A DNA stretch of 64,000 nucleotides from Mastigocoleus testarum BC008 (GTDB lineage: Bacteria; Cyanobacteriota; Cyanobacteriia; Cyanobacteriales; Nostocaceae), in the NCBI RefSeq assembly GCF_001456025.1, contig NZ_LMTZ01000129.1:19028-83027 (forward strand), given 5' to 3'. The position numbers and the translations under genes were made by a program. Positions 27,833-36,070 of the stretch are shown one piece after another. The notes below the pieces were generated by a model. The model made no database searches. It was not told where the DNA came from and saw nothing but the letters and a program-made list of their open reading frames with translations. Position 1 is the stretch's first letter, and each line of letters starts with the position of its first letter.

Positions 27833-28703
27833 ATCTATAATAAATATCGTTGGTTGTAGAGTTAGTTTTATAACTATTCAAATAGTATAGATAGAAGTTA
27901 TAGTTTTCAGAGTTATAAATCTAGAAAACATAAATATATCAACTATAAATACGAGTCCCATATTGCATTTAAATCTGAATTACTATATATTCATTTTAGA
28001 GGAGGAATTGTTTAATAAAACTTTAAGTTTGTAAGTTTAAAAATTCCCAGTTCATAAATTTACACATTAAAATTTTAAAGTTAATAAAAATTTTTGCTAG
28101 ATGGTAGATATAGAATACGTCAGTAAATAGCTAAATCCTTGACTTCAGTTCTTAAAAATAAATTTTTAACTTTGAGTGATTTGGGTCATTTCACTAATTC
28201 TATCTAGTGAATAGATTTACCTGTAAAGCTATACTACAAATTTTTTTTAGCTTTTGATTTGTCTTGTTTATCCCTATGAAAGCAAGATGATTTTCGCTAT
28301 AGATTATTTTGCGAGGTCTTAATTCAGTAGTTAATTATTACTAAAATTATAAGCTTAGCTTTGAACTTTATATGATTGTTTTCAAAGCATATCAAACATT
28401 TTAGCTATTCTATAATGTTGGCCAGCATACTTTAATTAACATCCTTAATAATATAAAATTTATTTACTCCGGGATAAAAATCATTGCTTATATTTCATAT
28501 ATAGACGATGAATTTATAATTTCATCTCCTATTGAGAAAATAAATCAAACAATCAGGTGTTTAAATAATAGGGAGTTATTAATTATAAACAGTTATTGAA
28601 TAAGGAATTTATTCAATATGTGTTAGTTGAATTTCATGCGAGCAAAATTTTAGCTGAATTATTGAAACTATCTCATTCATAAAACAAACTAAATTTCAAA
28701 TAT

Positions 28704-28889
28704 GTGGCGATGCTAAAAATTAAATCTAGACACCTTAATTTATTAACCTTTGTCATCTTAGGTTGTGGCTTTTTTTGTAGTATATCGAGTTTAGGAATTA
28801 ATGAATTCTGGAAAAGTGAATTAGCTTTGATCCCTATCCAAGTAATGGCTCTTATTTATACAAGTTATTGTAATTATGATCGTGGTTAA
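28704..28889 (+). CDS. Possible small membrane protein (weak)
   Basis: The 61-codon frame starts with GTG (28704) or ATG (28710). It encodes two hydrophobic stretches (LLTFVILGCGFFCSISSLGI and LALIPIQVMALIYTSYC) with a basic N-terminus. There is no Shine-Dalgarno, and the surrounding region is very AT-rich, which favours hydrophobic chance frames. It lies about 145 bases upstream of the copper ATPase on the same strand. I give it low confidence. Confidence 0.3.
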   Translation: MAMLKIKSRHLNLLTFVILGCGFFCSISSLGINEFWKSELALIPIQVMALIYTSYCNYDRG

Positions 28890-29034
28890 CTATTTATTAT
28901 GTTGGAATTATTTATATAATTTAATAAGTATTACGATCTGTAAAAGAAGTAGAAATCGCTAAACTTAGCCTAAGCTCAAAATAGAAGCGTCTTGAATTGG
29001 GCTATGAAATCTTATAGGCGGTTCCATAATATGT

Positions 29035-31530
29035 ATGCAAACTCAAACCATTAGTTACACCACGACTGTTACAGATAAACCAATTGCAGATAAAATTACT
29101 TTGGATGTTGGGGGTATGAAGTGCGCGGGCTGTGTGAAAGCGGTAGAGCGCCAACTCGCCCAATATCCTGGAGTAACAGATGTAGTTGTGAATCTAGCAA
29201 CGGAAATAGCTGTTGTTGAGTCTCAAGCGGGTGTAGTAGATCCAAATGCTTTAGCTCAAAAGATTACGGATGCAGGATTCCCATCACAGATCCGCCAATC
29301 AGATGCTAATGATGTAGGTAGTAATTCATCTGTCCGGGATTTAGAAACCAAACATCACCGGGAAATGCGCAGTTCAATGATACAGCTAGTAATAGCTGCT
29401 GTATTACTGATACTTTCAGGAATTGGGCATTTTGGTCACCTGAGCGGCGTGATGTTACCAGTTGTAAGTAATATTTGGTTTCACTGTGGCTTAGCGACTT
29501 TGGCTTTACTAATCCCCGGTAAAGAAATTATCGTAGACGGTTGGCGTAGTTTATGGCGAAATACGCCCAACATGAATACTTTAGTGGCGTTGGGTACTCT
29601 TACAGCTTACATTGCAAGTGTAATTGCGCTGCTATTTCCTAACATGGCTTGGGAATGTTTCTTTGACGAACCAGTCATGATGTTGGGTTTTATTTTGCTG
29701 GGACGAACCCTGGAAAAAAGAGCAAGAGGTCGTGCTGCAGCAGCTTTTAGGAAATTATTATCGCTTCAACCCATTGTTGCTCGGTTAATTGCCAATCCCC
29801 ATAAAACTAAAACTGAAAAAAATAATATTACTACAAACTTTATTGAAATTCCTGCTGCACAAGTGAAGGTTGGTGAATGGTTGCAGGTATTACCTTCGGA
29901 GAAGATACCCGTCGACGGCGAAGTTATGGAAGGAAAAACCACCGTTGACGAGTCAATGTTGAGTGGGGAAGCCGTACCAGTACTCAAGCAACCCGGAGAT
30001 AAAGTTGCTGCAGGAACGATTAATCAATCTGGGGCGATCGTTATTCAAGCGGAGCGGACGGGTGACGATACAACTTTGGCTCATATTGTGGCTTTAGTGG
30101 AAAATGCACAAACCCGTAAAGCACCAGTACAAAAATTAGCAGATACAGTTGCAGGTTACTTTACCTACGGAGTCTTGGGTGCTGCAATATTAACATTTGT
30201 TTTTTGGTATTTTATTGGAGTTAATATTTGGGATAATCTCACAATTTGGGGTGGGACAACATCAGCAGGACAAGCTTCACTGCTATTAAGTTTGAAATTA
30301 GCGATTGCAGTTATGGTAGTCGCTTGTCCCTGTGCTTTAGGACTTGCAACGCCAACAGCGATTTTAGTAGGAACTGCGATCGCAGCAGAAAAGGGACTTT
30401 TAATTAAAGGTGGCGATGTTTTAGAAAGAGTCCACCAATTAGATACAGTAATCTTTGATAAAACTGGTACGCTAACTATTGGTAAGCCTACAGTTACCGA
30501 CTGTTTGCTGATAGAGGAATTACTAACGGATAATTCGGCAACCCGTAAACCTGAAGCACAGACTTATGAATTACAAACTCAGGAATCTTCCTCACAAACA
30601 ATAACTGTTACTTTCCCAAAGGAAAGAGTTAAAAATTTATCTCCAGTTCTAGACTCTCAATCCTTATTAAAATTAGCAGCAGCAGTGGAAAGTGGTACAG
30701 TTCATCCTTTCGCTACAGCAATTATTAATGCAGCACAGCAACAAAATTTAACAATCCCAGTAGCAACGGATTTTCGTACAGAACCTGGATTGGGTGTCTC
30801 AGGTGTAGTAGAAGAAAAATCAGTGTTGTTAGGTAATAAAGCCTGGTTGGAGCTACACGGAATAGTTGTGGATCAAACCTTATCTCAAGCAGTTGAGAAT
30901 TTTACAAAAAATGGTAAGACAGTAGTCTACGTTGCAGTAAATTATGCAATTGTTGGGATTTTCGCCATATCAGATGTTGTAAGGGAAGATGCAGTTTCAG
31001 TAGTAGAACAACTACAACAAATGAATCTGCGCGTCATGTTATTGAGTGGTGATACTCCAGAAGTTGCGATCGCTTTAGGAAGGCAACTAAGTTTAGACGA
31101 TAGCGATATTATTGCAGGCGTAATGCCAGGAGAAAAAGCTGAAGTTATTGAATCGCTACAAAACAATCAAAAACATGTGGGAATGGTAGGAGATGGTATC
31201 AACGATGCTCCTGCATTATCTCAAGCAGATGTAGGAATTGCTCTGCATTCTGGAACAGATGTGGCTATGGAAACAGCCGATATAGTTTTGATGAGAGATT
31301 CCCTTAATGACGTAGTAGAATCAATTCGATTTAGTCGTGCGACTTTTAATAAGATTCGTCAAAATCTATTCTGGGCTTTTGCATACAATACTTTAGGAAT
31401 TCCCTTAGCTGCGGGGATATTATTACCTAGCTTTAATTTTGTTTTAACTCCCGCAGGTGCAGCAGCATTAATGGCTTTTAGCTCCGTTAGCGTTGTGACA
31501 AATTCGCTATTGTTAAGGCGTTTCACTTAA
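29035..31530 (+). CDS. Copper-transporting P1B-type ATPase
   Basis: The 831-residue ATPase moves Cu+ across a membrane. It has one N-terminal HMA domain with GMKCAGCVKAVE (C30, C33). The transport motif CPC is at 431-433 (VACPCALGLATP), the phosphorylated Asp is D475 in DKTGTLT, the HP motif lies in GTVHPFATAI, and GDGINDAPAL is in the hinge. Eight helices are expected. Cyanobacteria have CtaA (plasma membrane import) and PacS (thylakoid import, for plastocyanin and cytochrome oxidase). The C-terminal GAAALMAFSSVSVVTNSLLL looks CtaA-like to me, but I cannot settle which. The start is the ATG at 29035; the ATG at 29031 is out of frame. No chaperone or regulator gene adjoins it. Confidence 0.95.
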   Translation: MQTQTISYTTTVTDKPIADKITLDVGGMKCAGCVKAVERQLAQYPGVTDVVVNLATEIAVVESQAGVVDPNALAQKITDAGFPSQIRQSDANDVGSNSSVRDLETKHHREMRSSMIQLVIAAVLLILSGIGHFGHLSGVMLPVVSNIWFHCGLATLALLIPGKEIIVDGWRSLWRNTPNMNTLVALGTLTAYIASVIALLFPNMAWECFFDEPVMMLGFILLGRTLEKRARGRAAAAFRKLLSLQPIVARLIANPHKTKTEKNNITTNFIEIPAAQVKVGEWLQVLPSEKIPVDGEVMEGKTTVDESMLSGEAVPVLKQPGDKVAAGTINQSGAIVIQAERTGDDTTLAHIVALVENAQTRKAPVQKLADTVAGYFTYGVLGAAILTFVFWYFIGVNIWDNLTIWGGTTSAGQASLLLSLKLAIAVMVVACPCALGLATPTAILVGTAIAAEKGLLIKGGDVLERVHQLDTVIFDKTGTLTIGKPTVTDCLLIEELLTDNSATRKPEAQTYELQTQESSSQTITVTFPKERVKNLSPVLDSQSLLKLAAAVESGTVHPFATAIINAAQQQNLTIPVATDFRTEPGLGVSGVVEEKSVLLGNKAWLELHGIVVDQTLSQAVENFTKNGKTVVYVAVNYAIVGIFAISDVVREDAVSVVEQLQQMNLRVMLLSGDTPEVAIALGRQLSLDDSDIIAGVMPGEKAEVIESLQNNQKHVGMVGDGINDAPALSQADVGIALHSGTDVAMETADIVLMRDSLNDVVESIRFSRATFNKIRQNLFWAFAYNTLGIPLAAGILLPSFNFVLTPAGAAALMAFSSVSVVTNSLLLRRFT

Positions 31531-31876
31531 GGCATTTTACTTAAAGCGTTTTATCCGTCGACGTTAAAATATTTCTTATTGACTAATATTGCTGACCTCA
31601 AATAATTAACTCAAATAATTATTTTCCCAATATCAGGTTAAACTAAGTCGTTAGGCAACTGTAGCAATGCTCACTTAGCCTTACGACTATAGTTTTGTAA
31701 ACAATGTTTTGTAAAAAAACAATTTTATAGAACAAAATGGTTCTAGTAATCGTATTAGCGAAAACATTAGTAGATTATTTGGTTGTCCTATACCTCAAAT
31801 CTGGTTTCGAGAATACCACAAAACCATATCAAGCAAATTTTAAAATTCTCAAAGTTCAAACTATTGAAGTAACGAT
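31531..31876. other. Intergenic region
   Basis: No accepted gene. A 49-codon frame beginning near 31738 (MVLVIVLAKTLVDYLVVLYL) runs into the start of the FHA gene in another frame. It has no Shine-Dalgarno and is not supported. Confidence 0.45.
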
Positions 31877-32317
31877 GTGTCAATGACAGCAGAAAATCAT
31901 CAGAATCATCTACTGATTATTGAAGACGCTCGTGGACGTAAAGAATTTATTTTGGAACGCCCGATTTATTCTATCGGTAGAGACGTTGAATGCGATATTC
32001 GCTTAGCTTCGCAATTTGTCTCCCGTCGCCATGCGACTTTAGTCAGATTACCCAGGGGAAACAACAGCAACACTCATTATTATCGAATTGTTGATGGTGA
32101 TGCGAAAGGGAAGCCCAGTTCCAACGGAATAGTAGTTAATGGACGCAAAACTCCAGCACATGACCTGAGAAACGAAGACGAAATAGTCTTCGGTCCTCAA
32201 GTACGTGCTATTTATTACTTACTGCAGCGCGAGACAACAACACAGGTACCAACAGATTTGAGTGAGTATGATATTACTCTTATTAATCCTGGGATGACTG
32301 AGGATATAGAAGATTAA
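31877..32317 (+). CDS. FHA domain protein
   Basis: The 146-residue protein is essentially a single forkhead-associated domain, which binds phosphothreonine peptides. Key residues are visible: G34-R35 in IYSIGRDVECDI, S49 and H52 in FVSRRHATL, and NG at 83-84 and 88-89 in SSNGIVVNGRK. No kinase or other domain is attached, so it would act as an adaptor for a Ser/Thr kinase elsewhere. The start could be the GTG at 31877 (GAAG seven bases upstream) or the ATG at 31883. The C-terminus (SEYDITLINPGMTEDIED) is acidic. It converges with the next gene, with a hairpin between them. Confidence 0.92.
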   Translation: MSMTAENHQNHLLIIEDARGRKEFILERPIYSIGRDVECDIRLASQFVSRRHATLVRLPRGNNSNTHYYRIVDGDAKGKPSSNGIVVNGRKTPAHDLRNEDEIVFGPQVRAIYYLLQRETTTQVPTDLSEYDITLINPGMTEDIED

Positions 32318-32371
32318 AGACCTACTTGTCACCTCCGGTATATTTTTTACTATCAAGTGATTTAATTATTG

Positions 32372-32392
32372 GCTCTAGCAAAAAGCTAGAGC
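32372..32392. terminator. Hairpin GCTCTAGC / GCTAGAGC between convergent genes
   Basis: A perfect 8-bp stem with an A5 loop lies 54 bases after the FHA gene and 35 bases before the end of the opposing gene. The position suggests a shared terminator; T-tracts are weak. Confidence 0.5.
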
Positions 32393-32427
32393 TACCTCGT
32401 GCTCAAGCTAGTACTGGATAACTCGCG

Positions 32428-32775
32428 CTATCCTGCAAGACTTTCAATTAAATGCCAGTGACGGCTATGTTCTATTGCCTCCTTAATATACTCAAATAGT
32501 TGCCGACAGTGATTTTCAACTTGGAGTGGTAATTCCTCGTTTTTCATCACAATGCTCATGCGAGTTTCGGTCTCGGTAGCTGTACTTTTATCAATTAGTG
32601 CTTCTACTGTCACTAACTTTGAAAAAGGGACAGTACCAGGAATTTCCCTTGCCATCACGTAGTCAGATGTATAGTACATCACATTAAGACTACAGTCTTG
32701 TAGAAGTTCTACAATTAAAGGCAAAAGTTGTTCAAAATTAATAGAAAGAAGAAAAGAACAGGTATATCGAGCCAT
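32428..32775 (-). CDS. Conserved cyanobacterial protein, unknown function
   Basis: The 115-residue protein begins MARYTCSFLLSINFEQLLPL and contains YTSDYVMAREIPGTVPFSKL, VTVEALIDKSTATETETRMS and NHCRQLFEYIKEAIE. The alternating hydrophobic strands with a C-terminal helix suggest a compact alpha/beta domain. From memory, proteins of this pattern are widespread in cyanobacteria and unnamed. There is no signal peptide or membrane helix. Function is unknown. Confidence 0.8.
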   Translation of the reverse strand: MARYTCSFLLSINFEQLLPLIVELLQDCSLNVMYYTSDYVMAREIPGTVPFSKLVTVEALIDKSTATETETRMSIVMKNEELPLQVENHCRQLFEYIKEAIEHSRHWHLIESLAG

Positions 32776-32992
32776 ATAGCCCCGTGCTTTGTAATACTCT
32801 GTCCATCCTATAATATCGAACTATATAAAAGCCAAGTTAACTTCGATTCATTTCTTGATTTTAGATACTGAAAATCGTGTGATTGGGGATTGGAGATTAG
32901 GTTATTAGGGATTGGGGATTAGTAATATTTATAAGTTTGAACGCTCAGATCTGTAGAATAGGAGTTTGGTGGAGTCTACTTAGCGCTTAAAA

Positions 32993-33913
32993 ATGAAAAT
33001 AGCAATTACTGGAGCAACGGGATTTGTTGGTAGTCGCTTGGTTGAACGACTCATTAGCCAAGGTCATGAATTAGTAGTACTTTCACGAAGTGTACAACGC
33101 GCCCAAAAAGTTTTTCCTACAACAGCATTTAAGAATTTAGAAATTGTTGGTTATACGTCTACCATGTCTGGGGATTGGCAAAATGCAATAAACGGTTGTG
33201 ATGCAGTTGTCAATCTTGCAGGAGAACCGATTGCTGAAGGGCGATGGACGCCAGAACGCAAGAATATTATTCTCAATAGCCGCAAACTCGGAACCCAAAA
33301 GATAGTCGAAGCAATAGGAAATGCAGATTCTAAACCTAGTGTATTGGTGAATGCTTCCGCAATTGGTTATTACGGTACCAGTCAAACAGCGACCTTTGAT
33401 GAAACGAGTTCTGCTGGTAATGATTTTCTCGCCCAAGTTACAACTGAATGGGAGTCGGAAGCCCAAAAAGTTAAGGATTTAGGAGTGCGACTGGTAATTT
33501 TACGTTTTGGTATTGTCCTGGGAATGGGTGGTGCTTTAGGTAAAATGATTACTCCATTTAAACTTTTTGCTGGAGGTCCTTTAGGTGATGGTCAACAATG
33601 GTTTTCCTGGATTCATGTAGATGATCTAGTGGGTTTGATTTTACAAGCCCTAAATAATTCCCAAATGGAAGGAGTATATAATGCAACTTCTCCTGAGCCC
33701 GTTCGAATGTCACAGTTTTGCGACACTATGGGTGAGGTTATGAATCGACCTTCTTGGCTACCTGTTCCAGGATTTGCCCTTGAAGCACTATTAGGAGAAG
33801 CTGCAACAGTAGTTTTGCAAGGACAAGAGGTTTTACCCAAACGTACCTTGGAAAGTGGTTTTGAATACAAGTATCCTAAATTGCAGCCTGCTTTAAGAGA
33901 TATTTTGAAGTGA
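32993..33913 (+). CDS. TIGR01777 family SDR (YfcH/SDR39U1-like) epimerase-type protein
   Basis: The 306-residue Rossmann-fold protein has the NAD(P)-binding motif GATGFVGSRL (7-16), VVNLAGEPIAEGRWTPERK, the active-site region NASAIGYYGTS and the C-terminal PVPGFALEALLGEAATVVLQ. The last is diagnostic for TIGR01777, an atypical extended SDR family in bacteria and plastids. The enzymatic role is not established; names such as cell-division inhibitor are inherited annotations. Length is standard. Its 3' end runs into a TGGTAAT heptad array 12 bases after the stop. Confidence 0.93.
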   Translation: MKIAITGATGFVGSRLVERLISQGHELVVLSRSVQRAQKVFPTTAFKNLEIVGYTSTMSGDWQNAINGCDAVVNLAGEPIAEGRWTPERKNIILNSRKLGTQKIVEAIGNADSKPSVLVNASAIGYYGTSQTATFDETSSAGNDFLAQVTTEWESEAQKVKDLGVRLVILRFGIVLGMGGALGKMITPFKLFAGGPLGDGQQWFSWIHVDDLVGLILQALNNSQMEGVYNATSPEPVRMSQFCDTMGEVMNRPSWLPVPGFALEALLGEAATVVLQGQEVLPKRTLESGFEYKYPKLQPALRDILK

Positions 33914-33925
33914 GGGGTTGGGGAT

Positions 33926-33974
33926 TGGTAATGGGTAATTGGTAATGGGTAATTGGTAATGGGTAATTGGTAAT
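33926..33974. repeat. Heptad array TGGTAAT/GGGTAAT, seven units
   Basis: Seven 7-base units alternate TGGTAAT and GGGTAAT from 33926 to 33974. A near-identical array lies at 34397-34445, on the other side of the small membrane-protein gene. Confidence 0.92.
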
Positions 33975-33991
33975 TGAAAACCTTGACCGAA

Positions 33992-34025
33992 TCGCCATAT
34001 GCCGCTTGCGGCGGCACGCAGTGCT
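33992..34025 (+). repeat. 34-bp GC-rich repeat, copy 1
   Basis: These 34 bases (TCGCCATATGCCGCTTGCGG, then CGGCACGCAGTGCT) are identical to 34483-34516. A shortened variant with a changed hairpin loop lies at 34073-34100. The core GCCGC-TTGC-GGCGGC can fold back. GCCAGTC heptads (about 34035-34069) follow. Confidence 0.9.
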
Positions 34026-34111
34026 TATGGCTAACGCCAGTCGCCAGTCACCAGTCGCCAGTCGCCAGTCCCTATATGCCGCAAGGCGGCACGCAGTGCT
34101 ATCCCCAATCC

Positions 34112-34363
34112 CTACCCATTACCAGCTTGAGAAAATTTTTTAGAAATCCAACTGATAATACCACTGAGAATTGCACCAGCCATTAAAATCCCAATCGCAG
34201 GATTGAACACAGGTTGCCACAATTTGTGCCACAAATCTAAACCTAGGGGTACCCCCATTGAATTACCAATTACTGCGATCGCGAGCCATGCGAAAGCTGC
34301 AAATACAAAGAATACATCTGCTACTAGTATCCAGTTGAACCAGTTTAATAATTTATCTTTCAT
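34112..34363 (-). CDS. Small two-helix membrane protein
   Basis: The 83-residue protein has two long hydrophobic helices, about 8-33 and 53-74. A loop with GNSMGVPLGLDLWHKLWQPV separates them, followed by a short basic C-terminus (WISKKFSQAGNG). The amphipathic Trp-rich loop and regular helices support a real membrane protein. No family is recognised. It is bracketed on both sides by heptad arrays and identical 34-bp GC-rich repeats, and converges with the SDR gene. Confidence 0.75.
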   Translation of the reverse strand: MKDKLLNWFNWILVADVFFVFAAFAWLAIAVIGNSMGVPLGLDLWHKLWQPVFNPAIGILMAGAILSGIISWISKKFSQAGNG

Positions 34364-34396
34364 AATGACGTTTGTTTAAATATTTTTTATGGGGAT

Positions 34397-34445
34397 TGGT
34401 AATGGGTAATTGGTAATGGGTAATTGGTAATTTGTAATTGGTAAT
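34397..34445. repeat. Heptad array TGGTAAT/GGGTAAT, seven units
   Basis: Seven units (one TTGTAAT variant) mirror the array at 33926-33974 in the same orientation. It lies just upstream of the small membrane-protein gene. Confidence 0.9.
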
Positions 34446-34482
34446 TGCAATGGGTAACTCTTTCCCAATCTCCAGTTCCCAG

Positions 34483-34516
34483 TCGCCATATGCCGCTTGC
34501 GGCGGCACGCAGTGCT
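34483..34516 (+). repeat. 34-bp GC-rich repeat, copy 2
   Basis: Identical to 33992-34025. AATCCCC-type heptads (about 34517-34556) follow it directly and run into the stop codon region of the next gene. Confidence 0.9.
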
Positions 34517-34555
34517 ATCCCCAATCCCCAATCGCCAGTCGCCAATCCCCAATCC

Positions 34556-34975
34556 CTAACCAAACAACCAGTTTTTAACTTTTGATAAACTTTGCCAGTC
34601 AGGTTTTCTGGTTAAACCATCTTCAATACTATTTTGAATTTCTTCGTACCATTCGCTGTTAAGGGAAATCAACTGATGTGCAACATCAATGTGCTGTCTT
34701 ACCCCTTTTTGATCATTTTCTAGCATTGCAACAGCTAAATTTACCCTTGCTTGGGGGTCTTGTGGATTGAGTTTAACAGCTTTTTGTGCGGCTTTAGATG
34801 CTGAGGAAGACTTATCTGCTAACAGATACAACCAAGCCAAACAAGTCCAAGCTGGAGCACTTTTTGGGGCGCGATCGCAAACTTCTTTAAATACAGGAAT
34901 TAATGAGGAAACTTCTTCACCAGCTTTATAACGTTCCAAGCCGGTATCGAACAAAGATTCAACAGTTTCAGTCAT
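34556..34975 (-). CDS. Small TPR-containing protein
   Basis: The 139-residue soluble protein has two to three TPR-like helix pairs (SAPAWTCLAWLYLLADKSSS, AVKLNPQDPQARVNLAVAML). A C-terminal helical segment ends DWQSLSKVKNWLFG. There is no signal peptide. Tryptophan-rich short TPR proteins of this type are found in cyanobacteria; a binding partner is not evident. It lies upstream of the small membrane-protein gene on the same strand but is separated by repeats. The stop region abuts an AATCCCC heptad array. Confidence 0.82.
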   Translation of the reverse strand: MTETVESLFDTGLERYKAGEEVSSLIPVFKEVCDRAPKSAPAWTCLAWLYLLADKSSSASKAAQKAVKLNPQDPQARVNLAVAMLENDQKGVRQHIDVAHQLISLNSEWYEEIQNSIEDGLTRKPDWQSLSKVKNWLFG

Positions 34976-35326
34976 AGAAATTAATTAGTCAACAGTCAGT
35001 AGTTCATAGTCTATATTGACACTCCTCAGGCGTCATCCATGAGGATTTTTCATTCACAGATTTGAAGCTGCTGTGTAAAGTCTGGACAAATTGTGACACT
35101 TGTAGCTTATACTTCCTGTTTAAACGGGAATATGTAAGTGGTTATTCCTCCAAAGCAGTCGTGTAACGTGGAATGATTTTAGATCGATACCGTAACACAA
35201 ACAATTACTCTACTAATTAACTGGGCTTGGAATTCTTGATGTATAGTCAATAGTCATACATTCAATATTTAAATGTTAATAATATTGAAATGACTAATGA
35301 CTAACGACTAAACGACTAAATAACTA
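34976..35326. other. Intergenic region with a terminator-like hairpin on the plus strand
   Basis: No gene is seen. TCCTCA/TGAGGA (35023-35028, 35040-35045) followed by TTTTT (35046-35050) looks like an intrinsic terminator reading rightwards. No plus-strand gene ends nearby, so a short antisense or small RNA is conceivable but unsupported. Confidence 0.45.
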
Positions 35327-35683
35327 CTAAACGCCAAATGATTTGCCACAACCACAGGTTTGATTGGCATTTGGGTTGGTGAATTGAAAGCCACCACCAA
35401 TCATGGCATTGCTGTAGTCTAGAACTAAGCCGTATAAATATAACAAGCTTTTGCGATCGCACACGATGTTGAAGCCATCATATTCAAATACCTCATCTTG
35501 AGGGGTGATTTTGCTGTTGTCTTCAAAATCCATCATGTAGGACATTCCGGAACATCCACCTTGACGAACTCCGACTCGCAAGCATAAATCTTTATCTTGC
35601 TTGCTGCGCAAAAATTTGACTTGTTCTAATGCGGTAGGGGTTAGTTGAATACCCCGTTGTTGAGATGCTTGTGTTTGTGTCAT
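35327..35683 (-). CDS. A-type Fe-S carrier protein (IscA/SufA)
   Basis: The 118-residue protein has the three invariant cysteines of A-type carriers: C44 in RQGGCSGMSY, and C110 and C112 in QTCGCGKSF at the C-terminus. It receives Fe-S clusters from the SufBCD scaffold and passes them to target proteins. Sequence such as LTPTALEQVKFLR and VVCDRKSLLYLYG-like segments is family-typical. It is not adjacent to sufBCDS (12 kb away). Cyanobacteria usually carry more than one A-type protein, so I do not choose between IscA and SufA. Confidence 0.96.
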   Translation of the reverse strand: MTQTQASQQRGIQLTPTALEQVKFLRSKQDKDLCLRVGVRQGGCSGMSYMMDFEDNSKITPQDEVFEYDGFNIVCDRKSLLYLYGLVLDYSNAMIGGGFQFTNPNANQTCGCGKSFGV

Positions 35684-36070
35684 CTGCTTTTTCCGTGATA
35701 CAAGGTTTTGCTGTTACCCCTCTTAGAGCTTAGGGCAAAGCTCTAGTTTTAGCCTAGTGCTAACTGGGCTTGGCGAAGTTTTTGTCTTTAGTTTTTGTAT
35801 CTATTCTAGCGAGATTGCTATTCAAGATTGGCAAATTGTAAATAACTCACCCGAAATCTATATTGGTGTTTTTATCCTAGAATTGAGAGACTCCGTGTTC
35901 TTTCAGATCTGGTATTTTCAATTTTTTATGGAAGTACTAGCATAACCACCTGATAGCAACAGCGTGGCGTCAGCCATAGTTATTCTTAAATTCTTCGCCC
36001 TTGGAGTAACATCACCAAGGTTTGCTTTTACCAAAACTTTTAGTTGTAAATCTTTTTAATTGTTTAGTTT
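35684..36070. other. Divergent intergenic region
   Basis: This spacer lies between the divergent A-type carrier gene and the next gene and should hold both promoters. A hairpin AGAGCT/AGCTCT (35725-35744) followed by AGTTTT lies near the left promoter. A 62-codon GTG frame (35757-35945) is not convincing. Confidence 0.5.

Larger units (their letters stand above)
27660..29034. other. Long AT-rich intergenic region
   Basis: Besides the hairpin at 27806-27832 and a weak small ORF at 28704-28889, nothing is supported. Base composition is strongly AT with many A/T runs. No RNA gene was recognised. Confidence 0.5.

Noticed and set aside
34035..34069. Possible CRISPR-like repeats (GCCAGTC units)
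   Set aside because: Units are contiguous heptads without spacers, so this is an STRR, not a CRISPR array.
35757..35945. 62-codon GTG frame upstream of the acidic conserved protein
   Set aside because: No Shine-Dalgarno; composition fits AT-rich chance.
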